Numbered from the stretch's first letter, positions 1 to 9,668 are shown. The stretch: 64,000 bases of DNA from Flavobacterium sp. LHD-85 (GCF_030929595.1 NZ_JAVFVR010000017.1:124001-188000); one strand, 5' to 3'. A program made the numbers and translations. The notes: generated from the letters alone by a model not told the origin.

Positions 1-2274
1 GTTGGATCGGAAGCAACAGTTTGTAATAAAGACAGGACTTTTAATCTTTTTACAGCTTTTGACAGTAAAGTAATGGGACCACATGTAAACGGGAGATTTA
101 CCACCGATAAAGGAGCACCTGTAGATCCTGTAATAACGATTGACCAATATACAGTTAAAACTACGCTTCACTTTATTTATACTGTGCCAGCAGTGCTTGC
201 ATGTTCTCCTGACGAAAAGTCGACTAATGTACAAGTTACGATTTTAATAGCCCCAGAAGCCGGAGACCCAACAAATTTAGAATTATGCGGTACAACTGAT
301 TTGGCAGGCTATACCAATTTGGATTTAAATGATCAGCTTGAAGATGTGGATCCCGATGGTACTTGGACAGGTATTGGGATAGCTTCTGCAACAGATCACC
401 ATATTAATCTTCAAGAATTGTTCGATGCCAATGGACCGGGAGCATACACTTATACGTATACCGTTTTAGCAGTTCCTAATAATTATATATGTGAAGATGA
501 TGAAGCTACTGTGACAATAACTCTTGAAAAAAGAATTGATTTTACAGGATCAAAAATAATAGTTAATAAGGATATCTGCGAGTCGGAAATTGCGACAGCA
601 ACATATTCGGGGAAAATTATACAAGGGCCAGATGGTATCCCAAATGGAGAATATGACGTTACTTTTACCGTTGTCGGACCTGGGATATCTGGTTTTGAAA
701 ATGTCAGGGCAAATTTTGTGAATGGAGAATTTAACTTTCCAATTCAATCGTCTTATTTTAAGCAAGTCGGTAAATATACCATAACGATTACACGTATAGT
801 ATCAACATCCAGCTTAGGAAAGTGCGTAAATATCTTTAGTCCGTTTTCAACTGTTTTAACGATTTATCCTTTACCGAGATTGACTAATGCTTCATTAACA
901 GCGATACCGGTTTGTCAAAATGATGATGCAATTATTCAAGTTACGGCACCTAATTTGCTCGATGGTACTTATCGTATTTCTTATAACGTAAATGGAGAAA
1001 ATTTGGCTCTAGGCGAAACAGCAGAAATGATTGCTGTTGGTGGAAAAGCCTCTTTTATAGTTCCAGGAAACCTGATTACAAGAAGCGGATTATCTGTAAT
1101 TACCATTTATAGTATAACTGATATTACAAACCCTTCGCCTCAATGCACTAATATGGCAAATGTTGCAGGCAATTTAAATATAAATCCGCTTCCGAATGCA
1201 GTAACGGTGGTTGCAAAAGTTAATGACTATTGTTTGAATGCTCCCGTTACCGTAGCCGTTTCTGGTTTAGGAAATTTAACCAATGCCAGCATTTCTTATT
1301 CACTGTCTGAAAGCAATTCTTCAACCGTGCAAACCATTACAAAGGCAGTAGCAAATGGCAAATTAGATTTTATTATTCCTGCAGAACTGCTTTTAAATAC
1401 AGGCACCACAAAAATCACATTACTGAATTTAACCAATACAGTGACAAATTGTGATGTAGATTTAATCAACGTTACAGATGATTTTGTAATAAATCCGATT
1501 CCTCTAGCGCCAATGGTTTCAGATCAGCAGTTTTGTAAAGTAGATGAAGCGGTAGTAGCCAATTTAGAACCAAAAGGATCGCAATATAAATGGTATAATT
1601 CGGCAACAGCCACAACACCGCTTGCCGTTGATTATGTTTTAAAAACAGAAGATTATTATGTTCGAGAAACTTCGGCGGCGGGCTGTACTTCAGAACCAGC
1701 AAAAGTTTCAGTAGTTATTAATGATACGCCTGCACCAGAAATGATCGAAGCAGCAGATTTTTGTGGATTGGCAAATCCGAAAATAAGCGACCTTTCTAAT
1801 AAAACCAATGTCTCTTCAACCGTTTCTTGGTACGATGCGGTAGACGGAAATTTACTGCCTTCAACGACATTGTTAGTTCATAATACAACTTATTATGGAT
1901 ATGATTTAAATGAAACAACAGGATGTCTATCTGATAATTATAAAGAAGTAAAAGTATCCTTGCAAGACTGTGAAGAGGCGCAGTACGATTTCTTTATTCC
2001 AGACGGATTTTCACCAAACGGAGATGGGGTAAATGATTCGTTTGTGATAAAAGATATTGAATTTTTATATCCAAATTATACACTTGAAATTTATAATAGA
2101 TACGGAAACGGAATGTATAAAGGAGATAATAGTAAACCAGCTTGGGATGGTAAAAATTATGAAAAAAGCGGTATCGCAGGAGGCATCGCACCCAACGGAG
2201 TTTATTTTTATGTACTGCATTTTAATAAAGATAATAAACCGCCAAAACAAGGCCGTCTTTATTTAAATCGCTAA
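1..2274 (+). CDS. Ig-like surface protein with type B T9SS sorting domain (5' end outside window)
   Basis: The reading frame is open from base 1, so the start lies upstream; about 757 C-terminal residues are visible. The body is a string of beta-rich Ig-like modules. Linkers of the type YPLPRLT, NPLPNAV and NPIPLAP recur at roughly 100-residue intervals, followed by an Ig module with KWYNSATATTPL. The last ~95 residues (IPDGFSPNGDGVND ... NRYGNGMYKGDN ... WDGK ... GVYFYVLHF ... GRLYLNR) match the gliding-motility-associated C-terminal domain, the type B signal for T9SS export. Expected location: cell surface or medium, as an adhesin-like protein. The PorP/SprF-like gene 33 bases downstream fits the known need of type B cargo for such a partner. 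The passenger's ligand cannot be told. Confidence 0.9.
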   Translation, partial: VGSEATVCNKDRTFNLFTAFDSKVMGPHVNGRFTTDKGAPVDPVITIDQYTVKTTLHFIYTVPAVLACSPDEKSTNVQVTILIAPEAGDPTNLELCGTTDLAGYTNLDLNDQLEDVDPDGTWTGIGIASATDHHINLQELFDANGPGAYTYTYTVLAVPNNYICEDDEATVTITLEKRIDFTGSKIIVNKDICESEIATATYSGKIIQGPDGIPNGEYDVTFTVVGPGISGFENVRANFVNGEFNFPIQSSYFKQVGKYTITITRIVSTSSLGKCVNIFSPFSTVLTIYPLPRLTNASLTAIPVCQNDDAIIQVTAPNLLDGTYRISYNVNGENLALGETAEMIAVGGKASFIVPGNLITRSGLSVITIYSITDITNPSPQCTNMANVAGNLNINPLPNAVTVVAKVNDYCLNAPVTVAVSGLGNLTNASISYSLSESNSSTVQTITKAVANGKLDFIIPAELLLNTGTTKITLLNLTNTVTNCDVDLINVTDDFVINPIPLAPMVSDQQFCKVDEAVVANLEPKGSQYKWYNSATATTPLAVDYVLKTEDYYVRETSAAGCTSEPAKVSVVINDTPAPEMIEAADFCGLANPKISDLSNKTNVSSTVSWYDAVDGNLLPSTTLLVHNTTYYGYDLNETTGCLSDNYKEVKVSLQDCEEAQYDFFIPDGFSPNGDGVNDSFVIKDIEFLYPNYTLEIYNRYGNGMYKGDNSKPAWDGKNYEKSGIAGGIAPNGVYFYVLHFNKDNKPPKQGRLYLNR

Positions 2275-2307
2275 ATCTCTTTTTTATATTTTTAATATAA
2301 TTTTCAA

Positions 2308-3234
2308 ATGAAAAAAATAATACTCCTTATAAATTTCCTTTTCTGTTTATCCATTTCTGCCCAGCAAGATCCGGAATACACGCATTATATGTACAATATG
2401 AGTGTGGTCAACCCTGCTTATGCAACAGGCGTTCCTGCCATGATGAATTTTGGAGGACTATACAGAACACAGTGGGTAGGAGCAGTTGGAGCTCCAAAGA
2501 CCTTTACTTTTTTTGGTCACACTGCCATTTCAGACAAAATAGAAGCTGGAATCTCTTTTATTTCAGATGATATCGGTGATGGTGCCAAAAAAGAAAATAA
2601 CGTTTACGCTGATTTTGCCTATGTTTTAAAATTGGGCGGGCAAAATAAATTATCGCTGGGTTTAAAAGCGGGATTTTCATCAATGCAAACCAATTTTAAT
2701 GGTTTTCAATTTACAGATCCCCAGACAGATTTAGCTTTTTCAGAAAATATAAATGCAACAAAACCAAATATTGGAGTAGGAGCCTACTATTTTAGAGACA
2801 ATCTCTACGTTGGATTATCTGTTCCAAATTTGCTGAAATCAAAATACATTGAAGAAAAATCTGGAATGAATGCTTTTGGTTCTGAAGAAATACACACTTT
2901 TTTAACGGCTGGTTATGTTTTTCAGGTTAGCGATAAGGTGAAATTGAAACCTGCATTTATGTCAAAATTTGTAAAAGGCGCGCCAATAACTTTAGACGTC
3001 ACTGCGAATGTTTTGTATGATGAAAAGTTTGAATTTGGTGTTGCCTACAGAATTGATGATTCGGTAAGTGCGCTGTTCAATATTAATGTAACGCCGACTT
3101 TGAGAGTGGGTTACGCCTATGATTATACGCTCACAAATTTCGGTCAGTTTAATTCAGGAACGCATGAAATTATGCTGTTATTTGATTTAGATCTATTAGG
3201 AAAAGGATTCGATAAATCACCAAGATTCTTTTAA
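2308..3234 (+). CDS. PorP/SprF family type IX secretion outer-membrane protein
   Basis: 308 residues, a usual length for the family. A signal peptide (MKKIILLINFLFCLSISAQ) is followed by the family opening QQDPEYTHYMYNMSVVNPAYATG, then alternating beta strands of a membrane barrel ending in LLFDLDLLGKGFDKSPRFF. SprF of F. johnsoniae is needed for secretion of the type B protein SprB, and such genes usually sit beside their cargo, as here. It lies between the cargo gene and a PorE-like OmpA protein, 1 base before the latter, so the three are probably one operon. Inferred role: cargo-specific delivery or anchoring of the upstream protein. Confidence 0.92.
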   Translation: MKKIILLINFLFCLSISAQQDPEYTHYMYNMSVVNPAYATGVPAMMNFGGLYRTQWVGAVGAPKTFTFFGHTAISDKIEAGISFISDDIGDGAKKENNVYADFAYVLKLGGQNKLSLGLKAGFSSMQTNFNGFQFTDPQTDLAFSENINATKPNIGVGAYYFRDNLYVGLSVPNLLKSKYIEEKSGMNAFGSEEIHTFLTAGYVFQVSDKVKLKPAFMSKFVKGAPITLDVTANVLYDEKFEFGVAYRIDDSVSALFNINVTPTLRVGYAYDYTLTNFGQFNSGTHEIMLLFDLDLLGKGFDKSPRFF

Positions 3235-3235
3235 G

Positions 3236-5374
3236 ATGAAAAATATGAAAAAATTACTCGTTATTATATTCGTATTTTCAATACAGTTTGTAAATGCACA
3301 GGATCAGGAATTGATTAGAGCAAAGCGTTTTTTTGATAAAACGTATTACAGCGAAGCCATTATTTTATATCAAAAATTAGCAGATGAAAAACCTTCGCAA
3401 GAAGTCATTAAAAATCTAGCCGATTCTTATTTCTATACCAATGATTTGGTCAAAGCACAACGTTATTATCGTCTGTTGGTATCAAATTACAGCAATAATT
3501 TAGACCGAGAGTATTATTTTAGATATGCCCAGACTTTAAAAGCAACTAATAGTACTGATGATGCAAATGCCAATCTAAAAGAATATTATGCTAAATCTTC
3601 TAATCCAGAAGATATTGCCAATTTTGAAAAAGAACTCAAAACCTTAGAAAATGTTACCGCAATAGGTAAACGTTTTGAAATTAAAAACCTTGCTGTAAAT
3701 ACGCCAAATTCTGAATTTGGAGCAGTTAAATACAAAGAGGATCTAGTTTTTGCAGGAGTTAAATTGAAGCCTGGTTTATTTGATAAAAAGTTTAAATGGG
3801 ATAACGAAACCTATTTGAATTTGGTTTCAATCCCTTTAAAAAACATCAATTCGGCAGATTCTATTGTCCATTATTTTGCAAAAGAATTGAAAACCGGAAT
3901 GCACGAATCGAATGCAGTTTTTACAAAAGACGGCAAAACGATGTATTTTACGAGAAATAATTCTAAAAACGGCAAGAAGAGAAAAGACGAAAAGAAAATC
4001 TCCAATCTTCAGATTTTTAAAGCAGAGTTGGTAGAAGGAAAATGGGCTAATATAACAGCGCTTCCATTCAACAGTCCGAATTATTCTGTTGAGCATCCTG
4101 CTTTGAGTGCAGATGAAAAAGTCCTGTATTTTGCTTCAGATATGCCTGGTTCTTTGGGGTCATTTGATATTTATTCGGTTAATATAAATAAAGGAGCGTA
4201 TGATACGCCGAAGAATTTAGGGGCGCAAATTAATACAGATAAGAGAGAACAGTTTCCTTTTGCTTCGGCAGACAATAAATTATATTTTTCATCAGATGGA
4301 CACTTAGGTTATGGATCTTTAGATGTTTTTGTTTCTGAAATAAATGGAAATGACTATTCAAAGCCTATAAACGTTGGGCTTCCATTAAATTCTAATTTAG
4401 ATGATTTTGCGTTTAATATTGATTCAAATACCAAAGAAGGATTTTTTGCTTCAAATAGAGAAGGAGGAAAAGGAAGTGATGATATCTATCAATTCAAAGA
4501 AATAAAAGATTTGATTGTTGAAGATTGCAAACAGTTTATCGCTGGAACAATTACAGATGTAGATACGCAATTGGTTCTAGAAAACGCAACGGTATTATTA
4601 CAAGATTCAGAAAATAAAACGTTAAATACCATTACAACTTCGACCGATGGAAAATTCAGTTTTACAGTTGCTTGTGAGACTTCGTATAAAATTAGCGCTT
4701 TCAAGGAAAACTATACCAACGCTTCTAAAATATTGACCTTAGACAAAACAAGAGATAAAGTAAATGATGGTTCTTTGGCTTTGAAATCTTTAGAAGTAAT
4801 TAAACAAGAAGAAAAGCAAATTGCTGAAAACAAGAGAAAGCAGGAAATTATTATTGAAGAAGAAAACAAGAAAAAAGAAGCTTTGGCAGCAGTTGAATTA
4901 AAAGAAAAAGAGAAAAAAGCCAAAGAAGCGGCTATCGTTGCAGCTGAAATTAAAAAGCAGGAAAAAGTAAAAGAGATTTTAGCAAAAGAAAAAGATGTCG
5001 TAAAAGACAAAGATCGTTTGATCATTAAAACCGACCCGATTTACTTTGATTATGATTTGTGGTATATTCGTAAAGAATCCAAAGTCATTTTAGGAAGAGT
5101 GGTCGAATTAATGAAAAAATATCCTGAAATGGTAATTGAAATTGGATCGCATACGGATTCAAGAGGAAATGAAAAATACAATGCCGATTTATCTCAGAAA
5201 AGAGCCAATTCAACTAGAGAGTTTATTATTCAATCAGGAATTGAAGCCAAAAGAGTTTTTGCAAAAGGTTATGGAGAATCGGTTCCAATTATAAAATGTA
5301 AAACTGATGAATCATGTTCTGAAGAAGAACATGAATTGAACAGAAGATCTGAATTTGTAATTAAAAATTTGTAA
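3236..5374 (+). CDS. PorE-like lipid-free OmpA protein (TPR, PD40 propeller, carboxypeptidase-regulatory-like, OmpA)
   Basis: 712 residues with a signal peptide (cleavage likely after NAQ). Domain order: TPR-like helices ~25-115; WD40/PD40 propeller strands ~150-430 (blades such as MYFTRNN, LYFASDMPGSLGSFDIY, LYFSSDGHLGYGSLDVF); a carboxypeptidase-regulatory-like beta domain ~435-510 (ITDVDTQLVLENATVLL); a Lys/Glu-rich coiled coil ~520-590; a C-terminal OmpA domain with the peptidoglycan-binding core SHTDSRGNEKYNADLSQKRA. This matches the layout known for PorE of the T9SS, which binds peptidoglycan. An in-frame ATG three codons later could also be the start. Probably ties the PorP/SprF partner to the cell wall; paralogs of this type are frequent beside type B cargo. 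Confidence 0.88.
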   Translation: MKNMKKLLVIIFVFSIQFVNAQDQELIRAKRFFDKTYYSEAIILYQKLADEKPSQEVIKNLADSYFYTNDLVKAQRYYRLLVSNYSNNLDREYYFRYAQTLKATNSTDDANANLKEYYAKSSNPEDIANFEKELKTLENVTAIGKRFEIKNLAVNTPNSEFGAVKYKEDLVFAGVKLKPGLFDKKFKWDNETYLNLVSIPLKNINSADSIVHYFAKELKTGMHESNAVFTKDGKTMYFTRNNSKNGKKRKDEKKISNLQIFKAELVEGKWANITALPFNSPNYSVEHPALSADEKVLYFASDMPGSLGSFDIYSVNINKGAYDTPKNLGAQINTDKREQFPFASADNKLYFSSDGHLGYGSLDVFVSEINGNDYSKPINVGLPLNSNLDDFAFNIDSNTKEGFFASNREGGKGSDDIYQFKEIKDLIVEDCKQFIAGTITDVDTQLVLENATVLLQDSENKTLNTITTSTDGKFSFTVACETSYKISAFKENYTNASKILTLDKTRDKVNDGSLALKSLEVIKQEEKQIAENKRKQEIIIEEENKKKEALAAVELKEKEKKAKEAAIVAAEIKKQEKVKEILAKEKDVVKDKDRLIIKTDPIYFDYDLWYIRKESKVILGRVVELMKKYPEMVIEIGSHTDSRGNEKYNADLSQKRANSTREFIIQSGIEAKRVFAKGYGESVPIIKCKTDESCSEEEHELNRRSEFVIKNL

Positions 5375-5391
5375 TTTTTTTGAAACATACT

Positions 5392-5424
5392 AAACCCGAC
5401 AGGTTTTTAAAACCTGTCGGGTTT
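5392..5424. terminator. Palindromic hairpin, AACCCGACAGG family
   Basis: Near-perfect inverted repeat AAACCCGACAGG...CCTGTCGGGTTT just after the PorE-like gene, with T-rich flanks on both sides. Related hairpins occur at 9669-9699 and 47992-48024, so this is a dispersed element that seems to be reused as a terminator. Confidence 0.75.
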
Positions 5425-5499
5425 CATTTTTACAGAAAAACTTTGCCAAAACTTTTTTACTGAAATCTTTTTCTTTAATTTTATAGTTATATCAACAAA

Positions 5500-5997
5500 A
5501 TGAAAAATAGTATGAGAAATCTAACCTTATCTTGTTTGCTTTTATCCTTTATCGGATTGCAAAGCTGTAAAAATGAAGAAAAACAAAAAGCAGTTGAAGC
5601 TGCAAAAGCAGAAGGAGAAACAGTAGTAAGCACAGCTTGCTACAAAGCAATTTATGAAAAGGATACGATAGATTTAAAATTAAATACTTTAAAAAACGGA
5701 AAATTAAGTGGAGATATGATTATGAGAGTTGCACCTTCAACTGTTAGAACGGGAGAAGTTGCTGGTGAATTTCATGGTGATACTTTATTTGTAGATTATA
5801 CTTTTAAAGACAATGTAAACGGAGAGAAAACATTCAAGAATCCGATGGCGCTTTTAAAACGCAATAATCAGCTTATTTTAGGAAACGGAACCATGCAGAC
5901 TACAATGGGAGTAACCTATTTAGTAAAAGACAAACCAATTGATTTTGAAAGCGTAAAGTACAAATTTGATACTGCTGAATGCGCTGAGAAGAAATAA
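5500..5997 (+). CDS. Putative lipoprotein, unknown function
   Basis: 165 residues. The N-terminus (MKNSMRNLTLSCLLLSFIGLQSCKNEEKQ) is a lipoprotein signal peptide with the lipid-attached Cys at about residue 23; a second ATG four codons in may be the true start. After an Ala/Glu/Lys-rich linker comes a compact beta-rich domain with two more Cys (TACYKAIYEKDTIDLKL near 47 and TAECAEKK at the end) that could form a disulphide. It is a single-gene unit between two palindromic elements. It resembles small Flavobacterium lipoproteins of unknown role; no enzymatic motif is visible. Confidence 0.75.
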   Translation: MKNSMRNLTLSCLLLSFIGLQSCKNEEKQKAVEAAKAEGETVVSTACYKAIYEKDTIDLKLNTLKNGKLSGDMIMRVAPSTVRTGEVAGEFHGDTLFVDYTFKDNVNGEKTFKNPMALLKRNNQLILGNGTMQTTMGVTYLVKDKPIDFESVKYKFDTAECAEKK

Positions 5998-6046
5998 AAG
6001 AAGAAAGATTGGAGAAGCAAGATGTTTCTCTACAAAAATAAAACGA

Positions 6047-6312
6047 AGCTGTCTCAAAAGGACAATTTTTTTATTGGACAGAAATATTTATGACATTTTT
6101 TTTGATCTGTAAAAACCCCAGTGGCAGGAAATATTTATAGAATTGGTAATATCAAAAATGGATAAAGCTCCAGAGGAGCGACATATTTTTTCTGTAGACT
6201 TAATATATGACGCTCCTCTGGAGCTTTATGTTGTAAATATTTATTCTTTTGCTATAAATATTTCGCTTCTCTGAAGCTTTAAAAAAAAAATAGCCGTCCA
6301 TTTGAGACAGCT
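6047..6312. repeat. Nested palindromic intergenic element, 17-bp imperfect terminal inverted repeats
   Basis: This fills the 343-base gap between convergent genes. The outer arms are AGCTGTCTCAAAAGGAC (6047-6063) and its inverse at 6296-6312, with one mismatch. Inside lies a second inverted repeat, ATAAAGCTCCAGAGGAGCG (6162-6180) against 6211-6229, and AATATTTATAG-type words. No open frame is present. The organisation resembles a MITE or a composite of REP-like palindromes. Confidence 0.6.
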
Positions 6313-6340
6313 ATTTTTGTTATTTTAAGATTTTAAATTC

Positions 6341-6721
6341 TTATTGAACTTCCCCCTTAATTTTAAGGGCTACTCTTCCGTCAGGATAGTTTACTGCGTT
6401 TGTTTCAACAGTAATTGTTTTACGAATAGGTCCTGCGACCATATTATATTTTACATCGATTTTTCCTTTTTTGCCTGGCTGAATTGCTGCCGAAGGTTTT
6501 GTTACAATAATCGAACTTACTGTAGATTCTGCACCTGTAATTAATAGAGGAGCATCTCCTGTGTTGGTAAATTCAAACGAACGAAGCCCATTGTCACTTT
6601 TAGAAATTTTTCCATAATCAATTGTATTATCAGGGGCTGCAAATTCAATTTTTGGGCCATTTTGCGCATAACTTACTGCACTAAACAATAAGACTGCAAT
6701 AAAAGAGGCTGCATTTTTCAT
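6341..6721 (-). CDS. Secreted DUF1573 protein
   Basis: 126 residues: a signal peptide (MKNAASFIAVLLFSAVSYAQ) and then one Ig-like beta-sandwich. The motif ID(Y)GKISKSDNGLRSFEFTNTGDAPLLIT ... KPGKKGKIDVKYN is the DUF1573 signature, seen in many Bacteroidota periplasmic or surface proteins. Nothing visible shows an enzymatic role. It is transcribed alone, convergent with the lipoprotein gene across the nested palindromic element and divergent from valS. Function is unknown; family placement is fairly sure. Confidence 0.85.
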   Translation of the reverse strand: MKNAASFIAVLLFSAVSYAQNGPKIEFAAPDNTIDYGKISKSDNGLRSFEFTNTGDAPLLITGAESTVSSIIVTKPSAAIQPGKKGKIDVKYNMVAGPIRKTITVETNAVNYPDGRVALKIKGEVQ

Positions 6722-6863
6722 ATGAAATCTTTTTTTAATTGTAAGTAAATATACATTCTTTTAATTAACACACAAATTATTATTTCTCTTTTTATAGTCT
6801 ACTTAATTATTTACTTTTGCTGTCAGTTATAAATACAAAAATTGAACCATTTTTTTGTTTAAC

Positions 6864-7000
6864 TGTTTAATCGTTTATTTGTTTAATCGTTGAGATTGAA
6901 TTGTAAATGATCTTTTTGAAAACAGAAAACAAGAAAATGAATTAATTGAAGTCCAATGATCAAAACCGATTAAACGGTTAAACAAATAAACGATTAAACA
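6864..7000. repeat. Perfect 23-bp inverted repeat in the valS leader
   Basis: Arms 6864-6886 (starting TGTTTAATCGTTTATTTG) and 6978-7000 are exact inverse copies about 91 bases apart. The right arm ends 7 bases before the valS ATG and so covers its ribosome-binding region. Each arm also has partial internal repeats of GTTTAATCG. Confidence 0.7.
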
Positions 7001-7007
7001 TATATAA

Positions 7008-9641
7008 ATGACAATTCCAGCACAATTTGACGCTAAGACGATTGAGAGTAAATGGTATGATTACTGGATGAAAAACAATTATTTTCATTCAGAACCAGAT
7101 CATAGAACACCGTACACCATTGTAATCCCGCCGCCAAACGTCACTGGAGTCCTTCACATGGGACATATGTTGAATAATACGATTCAAGATGTTTTAATTC
7201 GTCGTGCACGTCTTAAAGGATTCAATGCTTGTTGGGTTCCGGGAACAGATCACGCTTCTATTGCTACAGAAGCAAAAGTGGTAGCAAAATTGAAAGCAGA
7301 AGGAATCAATAAAAACGATTTGACCCGCGAAGAATTCCTAAAACATGCTTGGGAATGGACAGATAAATATGGTGGAACAATCTTAGAACAACTTAAGAAA
7401 TTAGGTGCTTCTTGCGATTGGGAGCGTACCAAATTTACAATGGATCCAGATATGTCTGCATCTGTAATTAAATCGTTTGTAGATTTATACAACAAAGGAT
7501 TAATCTACAGAGGATACCGTATGGTAAACTGGGATCCAGAAGCAAAAACTACTCTTTCTGATGAAGAAGTAATTTACGAAGAACAGCAAGGAAAATTATT
7601 TTTCTTAAAATATAAAATCGAAGGTTCAGAAGATTTCTTGACGATTGCTACAACACGTCCGGAAACTATTTTTGGAGACACTGCAATCTGTATCAATCCG
7701 AACGATGAGCGTTTTACACATTTAAAAGGTAAAAAAGCTATTGTTCCAATCTGCGGAAGAGTAATTCCAATTATTGAAGACGAATATGTAGACGTTGAAT
7801 TCGGAACAGGATGTTTGAAAGTAACGCCTGCGCACGATATGAACGATAAAACATTAGGTGAAAAACACAATCTTGAAATCGTTGATATTTTTAATGAAGA
7901 TGCGACTTTAAACAGCTTCGGATTACATTATCAAGGAAAAGACCGTTTTGTGGTTCGTAAGGAAATTGAAAAAGAACTTCAAGAAATTGGAGCTTTAGCA
8001 AAAACAGAAATTCACTTAAACAAAGTAGGAACTTCTGAAAGAACAAAAGCGGTAATCGAGCCAAGATTATCAGACCAATGGTTCTTGAAAATGGAAGAAT
8101 TGGTAAAACCAGCAATTAAGTCAGTTTTAGAAACAGGAGATATTAAATTACATCCAAAACGTTTCGAAAACACTTACGCGCACTGGTTAAACAATATTCG
8201 CGATTGGAATATTTCTCGTCAATTATGGTGGGGACAGCAAATTCCAGCGTACTATTATGGTGACGGAAAAGAAGATTTCGTAGTTGCTGAAAACATTGAA
8301 GACGCTTTAGCTTTAGCAAAAGAAAAAACCAACAACCAACAACTAACAACCGACAACTTAAAACAAGATGTTGATGCATTAGATACTTGGTTCTCTTCTT
8401 GGTTATGGCCAATGTCTGTTTTTGGTGGAATTATGGATCCAGAAAGTCCAGATTTTAAATACTACTATCCAACAAATGACTTGGTTACAGGTCCGGATAT
8501 CTTATTTTTCTGGGTTGCGAGAATGATTATTGCTGGTTACGAATATGCAGGAGAAAAACCATTTACAAATGTATATTTGACTGGTTTAGTTCGTGATAAA
8601 CAACGTCGTAAAATGTCTAAATCATTAGGAAACTCTCCTGATCCTTTAGATTTGATCGATAAATTTAGTGCCGATGGAGTTCGTGTAGGATTGCTTTTAA
8701 GTGCTTCTGCAGGAAACGACATTATGTTTGATGAGGAATTATGCAGTCAAGGAAAAGCGTTTTCAAACAAGATTTGGAATGCTTTCAAATTGATTAAAGG
8801 ATGGGAAGTTTCTGAAACTATCGCACAGCCAGAATCATCAAAAGTGGCAATCGAATGGTACGAAGCGAAATTGCAGCAGACTTTGGTTGATATTGAAGAT
8901 AATTTTGAGAAATACAGAATTTCAGATTCATTAATGGCAATCTATAAATTGGTTTGGGATGACTTCTGTTCTTGGTTCTTAGAAATGATTAAACCTGCAT
9001 ACCAACAGCCAATTGACAGCGTAACTTTCGCGAAAGCGATCGAAATGTTAGAAAACAACTTGAAGTTATTGCATCCGTTTATGCCTTTCTTAACAGAGGA
9101 AATCTGGCAGTTAATTGCTGAAAGATCTCCAGAAGAAGCTTTAATTGTTTCAACTTGGCCAGAAGTAAAACCGTTTGATGCTAAATTGATTGCTGATTTC
9201 GAAAATTCTATTGAAGTGATTTCTGGAATTAGAACGATCAGAAAAGATAAAAATATTCCGTTTAAAGATGCAATCGAATTAAAAGGAATCAACAGCGAAA
9301 ATGTTTCTACTTATTTTGATTCAATCATAACGAAATTAGGAAACGTTTCTGCTTTCGAATATGTTTCAGAAAAAGTGGACGGCGCATTGTCTTTCCGTGT
9401 AAAATCAAATGAATATTTCATTCCGATTACAGGAAACATCGATGTTGAAGCTGAAATTGCAAAACTGACAGAAGAATTAAATTATACAAAAGGATTCTTG
9501 AAATCTGTTGAAGCAAAACTTTCTAACGAGAAATTCGTAAACGGAGCTCCGGAGAAAGTGCTTAATTTAGAAAAACAAAAACAAGCCGATGCTTTGGCAA
9601 AAATTGCTACAATCGAGCAGAGTTTGGCTGGTTTGAAGTAA
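7008..9641 (+). CDS. valS: Valine--tRNA ligase
   Basis: 877 residues, the usual length for Bacteroidota ValRS. It charges tRNA-Val with valine in the cytoplasm. The class I signatures are present: the HIGH-type HMGH at residues 50-53 in PPPNVTGVLHMGHML, and KMSKS at 535-539 in RRKMSKSLGNSPDP. Between them is the CP1 editing domain with TTRPETIFGD and the GTGCLKVTPAHD stretch. The anticodon-binding helical domain and a C-terminal coiled coil (LTEELNYTKGFLKSVEAKLSNEKFVNGAP) complete the protein. It is a single gene between a long inverted repeat in its leader and a shared hairpin terminator. The leader hairpin could affect translation, but this is inference. Confidence 0.98.
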   Translation: MTIPAQFDAKTIESKWYDYWMKNNYFHSEPDHRTPYTIVIPPPNVTGVLHMGHMLNNTIQDVLIRRARLKGFNACWVPGTDHASIATEAKVVAKLKAEGINKNDLTREEFLKHAWEWTDKYGGTILEQLKKLGASCDWERTKFTMDPDMSASVIKSFVDLYNKGLIYRGYRMVNWDPEAKTTLSDEEVIYEEQQGKLFFLKYKIEGSEDFLTIATTRPETIFGDTAICINPNDERFTHLKGKKAIVPICGRVIPIIEDEYVDVEFGTGCLKVTPAHDMNDKTLGEKHNLEIVDIFNEDATLNSFGLHYQGKDRFVVRKEIEKELQEIGALAKTEIHLNKVGTSERTKAVIEPRLSDQWFLKMEELVKPAIKSVLETGDIKLHPKRFENTYAHWLNNIRDWNISRQLWWGQQIPAYYYGDGKEDFVVAENIEDALALAKEKTNNQQLTTDNLKQDVDALDTWFSSWLWPMSVFGGIMDPESPDFKYYYPTNDLVTGPDILFFWVARMIIAGYEYAGEKPFTNVYLTGLVRDKQRRKMSKSLGNSPDPLDLIDKFSADGVRVGLLLSASAGNDIMFDEELCSQGKAFSNKIWNAFKLIKGWEVSETIAQPESSKVAIEWYEAKLQQTLVDIEDNFEKYRISDSLMAIYKLVWDDFCSWFLEMIKPAYQQPIDSVTFAKAIEMLENNLKLLHPFMPFLTEEIWQLIAERSPEEALIVSTWPEVKPFDAKLIADFENSIEVISGIRTIRKDKNIPFKDAIELKGINSENVSTYFDSIITKLGNVSAFEYVSEKVDGALSFRVKSNEYFIPITGNIDVEAEIAKLTEELNYTKGFLKSVEAKLSNEKFVNGAPEKVLNLEKQKQADALAKIATIEQSLAGLK

Positions 9642-9668
9642 GAAATCAGATTAGAGATTATAAAACAA

